This document shows, one piece after another, positions 35,943 to 44,800 of a stretch of DNA of 64,000 nt. Origin of the DNA: VSJD01 sp964617825. Lineage in GTDB: Bacteria; Verrucomicrobiota; Kiritimatiellia; JAAZAB01. The stretch's first letter is position 1; each line of letters begins with the position of its first letter. The stretch is from positions 10,751 through 74,750 of the forward strand of contig CAZTWL010000021.1 in assembly GCA_964617825.1 (NCBI GenBank), written 5' to 3'. The notes under the pieces were generated by a model. That model made no database searches. It was not told where the DNA came from and worked only from the letters and a program-made list of their open reading frames with translations. The position numbers and the translations under genes are program-made.

Positions 35943-37631
35943 TCAGTAGGCCGTGAGCGCCGCCGCCGACATATCGATATTCCGATGGCGCGTGACAATT
36001 GTCGCGGGCTGGATTAGGTCGCCAAAAAGCCTGACATGCAGATCCCACCTTGCCGACAGAAGGTTGGCGCCCATCCGGATCAAACGCTCCCTCGCGCCCG
36101 CCGACCCGAAAATCCGGCGGCATTTGCCATAGAGCGCCAGTGCACGCTGCCGTTCGGCGGCATTGACCGCATGCCTGGCAATGACGGGCAGGAGCAACGA
36201 ATACATTTGCGCCCGTTTGCGTAATTGACGACAACGGGCTTCGAGACAGGCATCTCTCGCTTGGATCGCCGCCAGGCGTTGGTATCCGCGGAAAGCGGTT
36301 TCGATCATGCGGTAAATGGAACTCGAATTGGCTTCGAAATCACGACGAAAGGCATGATCGAGCCACTGCTTGGCCTGGTCGCCAGGGAAAGCCGGGTGAT
36401 GCCAGTTCAACCTATTCTGTCCGTGCCATTCTTCGAACGGGACGTTGGCGTCGAGCAAGCCGCGCGCCTTGTGATCTTTATAAAGCTGCGTCACAGGCAT
36501 GCCGGTATACAACATGAATTGTACAAAATCGGTCTGGAGGCCGACGGCAAAATCAATATCGGCGGCAATATTGGCAGGCGTGTGGTGTTCCATGCAAAGG
36601 ATCGTCGAACCGAGCACGGAAATACCGCGATCGCGCAGATCGCGCACCAACTGCACCGCATTGATCCCGGAATTCTTGGCGAAAAGCGATTCGGTGTTCT
36701 GGGATTCAAAACCGATCCAGACAAAACACACTCCGAGCCGGACCATGTTGTCGATGCCAAAGGCCATAATAGCCTCGGCGGAGGACGAGATGTAAAAATT
36801 GAACCAGCGCTGGCGCCGCTCCATCTCCGCTAACAGCTCTCTCGCGCGGGTTGTGTCCTTCAAGAAGTTTTCGTCCATGACGTAGAACTCATGCGTGCGA
36901 CGGATCAGGGCACTTCTCTCAGCCTGCTCGAAGAGCTCCTTGCCTGTCCGGAAAAAAGGGACGTATGCCTTCTCGAAAAAGTGGGACGTGCAGCAGAAAT
37001 GGCAGCCGTTCACACAGCCCAGCCCGGGCACCAGGGCCGTCGGCGTCGCGCCGGGAACGGGGATGCCGAAAACCCGGCCGTGCTCGCTGCACGGCAGAAC
37101 GGGGTGAACAATCGGGGCGTCGGTATCTTGGCCGAGATATTTACGCATCCAGCGAATGCCTTCGCCGCGGGCGACATAGTCGCAATCGATCAACTCATCG
37201 ACGCCCTCGATGGCAGCGCCGTGCCCGCCAAGGATAATGGTGGATTTGGGCGCGTGCAGGCGGATGAGCCGGGCCATTTCGCGCGCCTTGGCAAAGTTTG
37301 GCGTAATGAATGAGATCCCTATCGCATCGTAGCCCTTTTTAATTTCGCGGATAAACCGCCGTCGGGAGGGAAAGTCCAAAATCGTCGTGTCGGCGGCAAT
37401 ATTGGCGGCAATGAAGTAGAGTCCAAATGAGCGGTGATGGAAGCGCAGCGAAGCCGGCCCCTGGATGCGGGTCACTTGGTTGTGGTACAATTCCATACGG
37501 TTTTCTTTACGCCCGTATTCGTCATCCACGCCATAGGGACCAAAGACACTGGAAAGCAGGATGCGCCGGTGTTTGTCCGCAGCGGCACTTTCTTTCTGCC
37601 CCGTTTTTTCGGCATGCATTATTTGTTTCAT
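35943..37631 (-). CDS. B12-binding radical SAM protein
   Basis: This is a 562-residue enzyme with an N-terminal cobalamin-binding domain (about residues 25-180; LLSSVFGPYGVDDEYGRKEN, GISFITPNF, IILGGHGAAIEG). A radical-SAM barrel follows, whose 4Fe-4S ligands are C206, C210 and C213 (GLGCVNGCHFCCTSHFF). It belongs to the class that includes methyltransferases and ring-forming enzymes acting on unactivated carbon. A TTG at 37640 would add three residues; I use the ATG at 37631. It is isolated: glpK is downstream and a repeat patch is upstream. Substrate is unknown. Confidence 0.85.
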   Translation of the reverse strand: MKQIMHAEKTGQKESAAADKHRRILLSSVFGPYGVDDEYGRKENRMELYHNQVTRIQGPASLRFHHRSFGLYFIAANIAADTTILDFPSRRRFIREIKKGYDAIGISFITPNFAKAREMARLIRLHAPKSTIILGGHGAAIEGVDELIDCDYVARGEGIRWMRKYLGQDTDAPIVHPVLPCSEHGRVFGIPVPGATPTALVPGLGCVNGCHFCCTSHFFEKAYVPFFRTGKELFEQAERSALIRRTHEFYVMDENFLKDTTRARELLAEMERRQRWFNFYISSSAEAIMAFGIDNMVRLGVCFVWIGFESQNTESLFAKNSGINAVQLVRDLRDRGISVLGSTILCMEHHTPANIAADIDFAVGLQTDFVQFMLYTGMPVTQLYKDHKARGLLDANVPFEEWHGQNRLNWHHPAFPGDQAKQWLDHAFRRDFEANSSSIYRMIETAFRGYQRLAAIQARDACLEARCRQLRKRAQMYSLLLPVIARHAVNAAERQRALALYGKCRRIFGSAGARERLIRMGANLLSARWDLHVRLFGDLIQPATIVTRHRNIDMSAAALTAY

Positions 37632-38016
37632 AACATTCAATCAGACAGTTCAAGGCCGCGACTTTAAGACGACCAATGATCCAGACTCTCCGGAGTTCGG
37701 GGGCCTGCAGTTTTGTAGGCCGGGTACCCGCCAAAGGCAGGCCAGCCCTACCCTAGATTGTTCGTCGGTGACACCCGCCACAGCTTAAGCGACGGCGGGA
37801 GGCTGATACTCTCTGGCGGATAATTCCCGCAACAAGCCTTGGAGGGTCTTCCTTACCGTTAAAATCTTTATACTCCTAGATAGGTCATTACGCCAAGGAC
37901 TATCTTTAATTGGACGCTCCTGCATGGTGTGAGGGCGGGCAGATACACGGCTGGTTTTGCTCGAATTGACGCGCCGTTCGCGGAGTGCAAGCGTAATGAC
38001 GCGGCTGTTAAAGTCT

Positions 38017-38233
38017 GGATTAATTACATTAGCATCCCACAGGATGGTCTGGCTGAGGGCTGTGGGCCGTAGACCGCAGGAAAACACCAAGAAAAGAGAT
38101 GATTATGAAAAGCCCTTCAAAATCCTCAGTTCCGGTTTTTCCAACTTGGATTTATTCGATTCCGACCTGCAGCCTGCGGCCTACAGTCTACAGCCCGAGG
38201 CGTCCCTGTGGGACGCCAGTGGATTAATTACAT
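38017..38233. mobile_element. MITE-like palindromic element
   Basis: The 13 bp sequence GGATTAATTACAT occurs at 38017-38029 and again at 38221-38233. Just inside each copy are imperfect terminal inverted repeats of about 45-50 bp. The left end reads AGCATCCCACAGGAT...GGGCTGTGGGCCGTAGACCGCAGG over 38031-38080. The right end, reverse-complemented, reads GGCGTCCCACAGGGA...GGGCTGTAGACTGTAGGCCGCAGG over about 38170-38215. The inner 24 bp arms match at 20 of 24 positions. There is no transposase gene. The flanking 13-mer could be a target duplication or part of the element. Confidence 0.6.
38027..38076 (+). repeat. 50 bp repeat, copy 1
   Basis: This 50 bp segment is identical, base for base, to 63948-63997. 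It is the left terminal region of the MITE-like element. Confidence 0.9.
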
Positions 38234-38239
38234 AAACAA

Positions 38240-39883
38240 TCAAACTGAGTCAAGCGGATCGCCGCGGACTGCCTTATCCCGATACATTTTGTTGGTGGAC
38301 GCATTGGCGGCAACCTGTTCGAGGAGATCGATCCGGCGCATGGCCGCGGGATTATCCGCGGTCTTCCGCGCGCCGGCCAGGATCTGCTGAAGTTTACGGA
38401 GAAGATCGAGCTTGATCCAGGGCCGCATGCGGTGGAGTCCCTTCACGGCTTCGTCCGCATGGTCCGCACGGAGCGTGTCGAAGAATTCCATGACTTCACC
38501 AGCCGCGCTTCCGAAGACGCCCCTGGCCCAAACCTGCTCCATGGGAGCGATATCGGCATCGGGATTCCAGAGCGTATTGGCATAGGCGTACAGTTCTTTC
38601 GCCCAGCGGTAGTCGGCGCCCATAATGTTGTAGGTAAACCCTGTCCAGCAGTAGGCCCCGCCGGCGCCGATTTCGCGGTAGGCCTTGATTGTCTGCTGCA
38701 TATAGCGCGCCATCGGAATCAGGGCCGGCTGCCAGCCGTAATAGTCGAAAACATTGACGCGTTTCGCGGGCATCATCTTGACCCAGCCGGCAAGCTGTTT
38801 CAGAAATTTGGCGTTGTAGGCATAGGTCGTCATCGGGTAATGATAATTAGTTTCGATCGGGCAAAACCAGATCTGCATATTCTCGGCGCCGCGGATTTTT
38901 TTCGGCGGATCGAGCAGGTCGATGTAGGCAATGCCGCTCAGGCGCTTTTCAGGAAATTTCTGGCCGAGTTCCGCCGCAATGCGGTTCCAGAAATCGAGAT
39001 AGGCGTCAGCCACGGTCATGGTCTCGTCAGGCGGTGGCATGCCCGAATCTCCGGGCCAGAGGCCGATCATGCTCAACTCGGGATTGCGTTCGACATAGTC
39101 CAGGTAGCGTTCCATCAGGATTTTGCGAACTTCCGGGATTTCGATGCGAACCTGGCGTGAGTGATACCATTCCGGGTGAGTCGCATAATAGGTCGAGGCC
39201 CCGTAATTGCCGTAGTCACCGGCTTCGTTCGACGGGAAGAAATACCCGATCGAGTGATGACAGACTTCGAGTTTGAAACCGCGGTCAAGCAGGGCGCCGA
39301 GGACAGGGGCTTTATACTTTTCCCAGAGATCGTAGCGGCAGTAATCCACGTAAAAGTCGTAGTGGTTGAGTTTGCGCTTGGCCATCCAGTCGATTTGCGG
39401 CACGTGGAGATTGGCTTCCAGACCGCGGTAAGGCGCATTTTTATCCGGCATGATCTGGATTCTGAATATGTTGCGCAATTCGAACGGGGAGGCCGAATAT
39501 TTGTCGATGTTTCCGAGCTCAAGGCGCTTTTTCTTTTCGACGCAGTCGATGCCCGGCTCGACAAAGGCGCAGCCGAGGGTTTCGAGCAGGTCATACACGC
39601 CAAAGAGCGCCGCGCGCGGATTGGCGCCGTGAATGGACACCATCCCGTTCCGGGCGCGGATCGTAAAGGCATCGTTGGCAAGCGGGTTTTCGGCCTCCGC
39701 AGTGATCCTGATCACAGGCGCAGGGGACTGTTCGGCGGATTCGACAATCGCAAAATCCGCCGCGCTGATCTTTTTCAGATAGGCTTCCAGTTCCTTTGCG
39801 GCAAAACGCAGAACACGGCCGGCATCCGCGGGAATCATGATCTTGAACTCGGTTCGGCCGTTGTCGGCCAGCAATATGCTCAT
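38240..39883 (-). CDS. DUF4838 protein, cytoplasmic (paralogue A)
   Basis: This 547-residue protein has no signal peptide. Residues 1-125 form a GH20-N-like alpha/beta domain (AKELEAYLKKI, GMVSIHGANPRAALFGVYDLLE in two parts). A TIM-barrel DUF4838 domain follows (WMAKRKLNHYDFYVDYCRYDLWEKY in two parts, MIGLWPGDSGMPPPDE, YAYANTLWNPDADI). DUF4838 includes the CAZy GH163 endo-N-acetylglucosaminidases, as I recall, but the CECDNC motif of the exported relative at 49743-52235 is absent, so activity is unsure. An AGGAG precedes the ATG. The next paralogue ends 21 bp upstream, so the two are co-transcribed. Confidence 0.75.
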   Translation of the reverse strand: MSILLADNGRTEFKIMIPADAGRVLRFAAKELEAYLKKISAADFAIVESAEQSPAPVIRITAEAENPLANDAFTIRARNGMVSIHGANPRAALFGVYDLLETLGCAFVEPGIDCVEKKKRLELGNIDKYSASPFELRNIFRIQIMPDKNAPYRGLEANLHVPQIDWMAKRKLNHYDFYVDYCRYDLWEKYKAPVLGALLDRGFKLEVCHHSIGYFFPSNEAGDYGNYGASTYYATHPEWYHSRQVRIEIPEVRKILMERYLDYVERNPELSMIGLWPGDSGMPPPDETMTVADAYLDFWNRIAAELGQKFPEKRLSGIAYIDLLDPPKKIRGAENMQIWFCPIETNYHYPMTTYAYNAKFLKQLAGWVKMMPAKRVNVFDYYGWQPALIPMARYMQQTIKAYREIGAGGAYCWTGFTYNIMGADYRWAKELYAYANTLWNPDADIAPMEQVWARGVFGSAAGEVMEFFDTLRADHADEAVKGLHRMRPWIKLDLLRKLQQILAGARKTADNPAAMRRIDLLEQVAANASTNKMYRDKAVRGDPLDSV

Positions 39884-39904
39884 GGGGTCGGTCTCCTATT
39901 GGGC

Positions 39905-41536
39905 TTATCTGACAAATTCATCTTCGAGGGCGGGCGCGCCGTGAACGATCTTGAAAGTGCAGGCATGCGCCACAGAGGCTTCGAGCGCATCGATCTTTTT
40001 GACAATCAGATCATCGGAGGCCGCCGCACGGGCTTCGCCGAGTTTTGCCTGCGCTGCGTGAAGCAGTTCCAGATCGATCCAGTTGCCCGTGGCGGCGAGG
40101 TCGAATTCGGCCTCGGCCTGGTGCGCGTTCTCAAGGCAGTCGACAAACCCGACAATGCTGCCGGCAGCAGTTTCATACACGCCCTCGGCCCATTTCGTTT
40201 TCAACGCCGAAATGTCGGCATTCGGTTTCCAGGCCAGATTGGAAAACACAAAAAACTCAAGCGACCAAACGCTTCCCTGGCCGACAAGGTTCAGAGTGCG
40301 CCACGGAGTGATGTAAGCGCCCCTGGCGCCGGTCGCCAGATAGCGCTTGAGATTCGCCCTGATGACGCCGCTCAGCGGGGTAAGCGGCGGCTGGCAGCCG
40401 ACATTATCCACGCAAATCACGCTGCCTTTGGGCATGCGCGCATAATATTTCTTCAGTTTTTTAAGAACGGGCGCATTGGCTTTGTCGGCCAGCGCATAGT
40501 GATAGTTGACCCCCGACGCCTCAAAGCAATAAACGATATTGCCCGCCGCCGGAGGTTTCGCCGGAGCATCAAGGAGTTCAGCCTGCAGGAGGACTTTCAG
40601 CTTTTTACCCGGGAATGCTTTTCTGACTGCCGCCGCCGCTTCATCGAAAAACTGCATGTAGGCATCGGCGATCGAAACGCCCTTCGCAGGCTGGTATTTC
40701 AAACTCTCCTTGCTGGGCGCAAGCGCCACGGCATTAAGCTCAGGATGAGCCTTCAAAAAAGCGAGGTAACGCCGGATAATGACCGCCTTGACTTCCGAAT
40801 GGTCAATTTTCAGAATTCCGTTTGCATACCAGTTCGGACGAGTAATTTCGTATGTCGCTGGCCCGTATCCGCCGAAGTCACGCAGATCGGATGGCGGACA
40901 GAAATATTCGATCGAGCGGTTGGCCAGTTCAATCTTAAGTCCGCGGTCGCGCAGCGCTTCAAGCACCAGGTGCTTGGATGTGTCCCAAAGGTCGTAGCGG
41001 CCGAAATCGACGGACATTACAAACGTGGAGAGCTTGCGCTTGGCCATATAGTCGATCTGCGGCAAAATGCGTGCCGGCTCAAAGCCGTCGAAGTGGTAGA
41101 TTTTTTCGTAAAGGGTTGGAGTGTAATAGATAACCCGCTCGTAAAACGCCGGAATTATTTCTTCGGCGCCTTCCGGCACATCGATCGTCAGCTGCTCAGG
41201 CACAAATTCTTTATACGGATCCGCGAATCGGCAGCCGATGCGTTCGAGCAGTTCATAGACGCCGAACAATGCCGCGCGCGGATTGGCGCCGCGGATCTCG
41301 ACCGCGCCGCGGCCGGATTTCAACTCAAAGGCATCCGAGTTGTCGTCGTTGCCTGCGGAAATGAAGACCATGCCCGGCGCGCATTTCTTTTTTTCGAGAA
41401 TTTTAAAGGCGGACCGGTTGACCGCATACAGATATTTAGCCAGTTCCCTGGCAGCGAACCGCACCACGCGCCCGGACCCGGGCGGGAAGCAGATGTCAGC
41501 TTTCGCGAATCCATTTTCGGTCAAGCGAACGTTCAT
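39905..41536 (-). CDS. DUF4838 protein, cytoplasmic (paralogue B)
   Basis: This 543-residue paralogue of the adjacent gene has the same plan: a GH20-N-like domain (ARELAKYLYAVNRSAFKILEK in two parts; GAVEIRGANPRAALFGVYELLE in two parts) and a DUF4838 barrel (YMAKRKLSTFVMSVDFGRYDLWD in two parts). At the position of WPGDSGMPPPDE in paralogue A it has APSKESLKYQPA, losing the acidic residues. It may therefore be an altered enzyme or a sugar-binding protein. GCAGGAGAC precedes the ATG at 41536. There is no signal peptide. Confidence 0.72.
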   Translation of the reverse strand: MNVRLTENGFAKADICFPPGSGRVVRFAARELAKYLYAVNRSAFKILEKKKCAPGMVFISAGNDDNSDAFELKSGRGAVEIRGANPRAALFGVYELLERIGCRFADPYKEFVPEQLTIDVPEGAEEIIPAFYERVIYYTPTLYEKIYHFDGFEPARILPQIDYMAKRKLSTFVMSVDFGRYDLWDTSKHLVLEALRDRGLKIELANRSIEYFCPPSDLRDFGGYGPATYEITRPNWYANGILKIDHSEVKAVIIRRYLAFLKAHPELNAVALAPSKESLKYQPAKGVSIADAYMQFFDEAAAAVRKAFPGKKLKVLLQAELLDAPAKPPAAGNIVYCFEASGVNYHYALADKANAPVLKKLKKYYARMPKGSVICVDNVGCQPPLTPLSGVIRANLKRYLATGARGAYITPWRTLNLVGQGSVWSLEFFVFSNLAWKPNADISALKTKWAEGVYETAAGSIVGFVDCLENAHQAEAEFDLAATGNWIDLELLHAAQAKLGEARAAASDDLIVKKIDALEASVAHACTFKIVHGAPALEDEFVR

Positions 41537-41806
41537 AAAATAAAGTCTCCTGCAAAAGATTAATAATGCTCGCAGACCCTCCGGGCCGATGCCCTACCCG
41601 TTTTCGCTTTCAAACTGTGTGGGACTGTAGCAATGCGAATTCATAATTGCCAGTTGAAAGAATATCCGTGGCGCAGTGACAAATGTTCCAAGGCAGCAGA
41701 GGTATAGAGGATCGCCGGCGCTGGGATCAAGTCCGTTTGCAGACATTGCAACGGGGCTACAGGCGGCCATATCGCCCGAACTGCCGATGAGTTATGACCC
41801 CTGAAA

Positions 41807-44800
41807 TTATTGCACCGGGGAACAACCGGGCGCACCAAACTGCAAAGTTATAACTTGGCCCGTAGTTGACAGCTTGATCAACCAGAGGCCGGAGGCTGGC
41901 AGGTAAATGCAAATGTCCACCTTGCCGTCACCGTCGTAGTCACCAATCACGGGTTGCCCGGAAATGGCAACGGACAATTCGAGTTCGCCGCCGGATGAAT
42001 TGCGAATCTTCCACCCATACGAAGGATGATAGACAGCCAAGTCCGTAGTCCCATCCCCATCATAGTCGCCGGGAACCGGCGTGCTGTCCGGCCAACCCAA
42101 CTGGGCATATTGAAAATCGGGCATTTGGGCGCCGGCGGGCAGCCAGAACCAATAGCTGCCCGATGCGTGATAAAGCGCCGGATCGGTCCTGCCATCGCCG
42201 TCGAAATCGCCCGCCACGTGGTCATAACCTTCCGCCCCAAAAAAACGCACATCGACCTGCCCGCTTGCAGAAAGGACCGTGATCCAGTTGCCTGTGGATT
42301 CCTCATACACACCAAAATCCGATAGGCCATCACCATCGAAGTCTCCACGCAGAGGCACGTAGCCCAAGCCTCCACCCTGCAATGCACCGATGGTTTGGTT
42401 TTCGGAGTAATATACCATCCAGTTGCCGCCATAAAGTCCGGTGTAAATCAGATAATCGGATTTACCGTCACCATCGAAATCGCCGGCACAGGGCAGGAAC
42501 CGGTCATCGCCAAACTGGGCACTCACAAACCCCATGGATGAGCCCTGAACGTACCAAAACCCAGTGGCCAGCTCATATAAGACCATGTCCGACATTCCAT
42601 CACCGTCATAGTCGTTAATGGGATGATAGACTATTTTTGAAGTATCAATTTTGATAGTGTCCGCGCGCATGACAATATTATTGACTAAATTTGGGTCAAC
42701 CAGCGTGGATGGTGCCGCATGTCGCACCTTGGCAAACACGTAATAGCGGCCGGAAACATTTGACGGAATCGTCAGCTGCTCACGGTTCGCTCCCGAAGCT
42801 GAAATTGTGGTCCGTGATCCCGCGCCGAGATTAACGTCCATCTGGTAATCGCCAAGCCATAGATCATCATCATTGCCCAAAGTCGTGTCCAGAGAGAGAT
42901 AAACATCTATGACAATGCGTGCATTCAACAAGGCCAGGCTTCCCGGACCGTTATTGACAAGCACCACAGCCAAAATCCCGGGATGATCGCCCGCGCGCAG
43001 CCGGTTCGGCAGCAAAACCAGGCTGGAGAGCGCCAAGTCCGCATTGCTGGAAGGTGTTTGATTGACGGCCGCATAACCGCTATTCGGATTGCTGAATCGT
43101 CCCGCGCCAATGGCGTTCACGGCTTTCACCCAGTAATAATAGCTTGTGCCCGCCGTTACGCCCGTATCGTCATAACTGGTCATAGTCGGATCGGGACCGG
43201 GAACCTTCGACGCCAAAGCGGAATTGTTGAGCGTATGCCGCCATACTTCATAACGGATCGCTCCGCTCGACGCACTCCAGGTCACACGCACCTTATCCGT
43301 GTATGTGCCGTCACTGGCATGCACATTGGCAGGCGCCGCCGGAACCTCAACGGCGGCAGACCGCTGGCCGACATCGTAAGAACTGAATTCACTGACTCCG
43401 GCCGAATTTGTTGATTTGACCCAGTAATAATAAAATGTCCCGGCAACTGCGCCAACGTCGTCATATTTGGTTGAAGCAGCATCCCCTATCTGCTCCGCGT
43501 CTGCGGAATTATTGGATGTATGCCGGAATATCCGATATCCGGTTACATCCTCCGCCGGATGCCAAGTCAAGGCGACCTTATTTGTATACGCCCCATCGCT
43601 GGCGCTCAGTCCCGTGGGCGCCGCCGGCGGGTCATTCACCGTCAAACAGGCAACCGAACTGGTCGCTACACCGGCAATATTGGTAACAATGCAACGATAA
43701 TCACCCTCATCGGCTTGGGCCACCACGGCTATCGTATAGTTTGAGGAATTTGCCCCATTGATGTTTTCCATATTTTTTTGCCATTGATAGCACAATGGCG
43801 CCGTCCCCACCGTGGTTAGCTGAAACATCACAGAAGAGTCAGGATTATTCGTCTGAGACTGCGGGTTGACCGTAATCACCGGCGGGTCATTCACCGCCAA
43901 ACTGGCAACCGAACTGGTCGCTACACCGGCAATATTGGTAACAATGCAACGATAATCACCCTCATCGGCTTGGGCCACCACGGCTATCGTATAGTTTGAG
44001 GAATTTGCCCCATTGATGTTTTCCATATTTTTTTGCCATTGATAGCACAATGGCGCCGTCCCCACCGTGGTTAGCTGAAACATCACAGAAGAGTCAGGAT
44101 TGTTCGTCTGGGACTGCGGGTTGACCGTAATCACCGGCGGGGCATTCACCGTCAAACTGGCGACCGAACTGGTCGTTGCACCGGCAATATTGGTGACAAT
44201 GCAACGATAATCACCCTCATCGGTTTGGGCCACCACGGCTATCGAATAGTTTGAGGAATTTGCCCCGTTGATGTTTTCCATATTTTTTTGCCATTGATAG
44301 CAAAATGGCGCCGTCCCCACCGTGGTTAGCTGAAACATCACAGAAGAGTCAGGATTATTCGTCTGGGACTGCGGGTTGACCGTAATCGCCGGCGGGTCAT
44401 TCACCGTCAAACTGGCAACCGAACTGGTTACCGACCTATCCATGTTTATAACAACACAGCGGTAATTACCTTCATCGGACTTTAAGATCGATGTTATTGT
44501 ATAATTTGATGAAGTCCTATTTTCAATAATAACATTATCTTTCAACCATTGATATCGCAAGGGAGCCGCATCGCTCACCTGGATGCTGAAAGTTGCCGAT
44601 TGGCCAGGATTGTTAGTCAATGATTGCGGCTGGGAGATTACGTCTAAAGGTCCCAACCATCCCCAGACAATGGTTCCGGATTCGGCAGCATTAGTACTCG
44701 TGCCACCGCCCCAACCTAATCCGCCATTTACATAGTTCGAGATTACACTCGTAGAATTATCCAACCAGCGCCATACGGCAATCCGACCACCACCCCCTCC

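Larger units (their letters stand above)
37632..38239. other. gene-free, repeat-rich patch
   Basis: About 600 bp without a credible gene. It holds a foldback with GTAGG/CCTAC ends at 37715-37751, a CCCGCC...GGCGGG foldback near 37775-37800, and the MITE-like element listed next. A 101-codon minus-strand frame at 37785-38090 overlaps the element and looks like chance. Confidence 0.6.

Noticed and set aside
37785..38090. A 101-codon minus-strand gene
   Set aside because: It overlaps the inverted repeats of the MITE-like element, lacks a ribosome-binding site and has no family resemblance.
39161..41563. An 800-codon plus-strand frame opposite the two DUF4838 genes
   Set aside because: It is a long antisense shadow caused by GC-rich codon use; the minus-strand products have family domains, start sites and normal composition.
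43626..44390. CRISPR-like or noncoding tandem array
   Set aside because: The 255 bp repeats stay in frame and encode full Ig-like domains of one protein, with no unique spacers.
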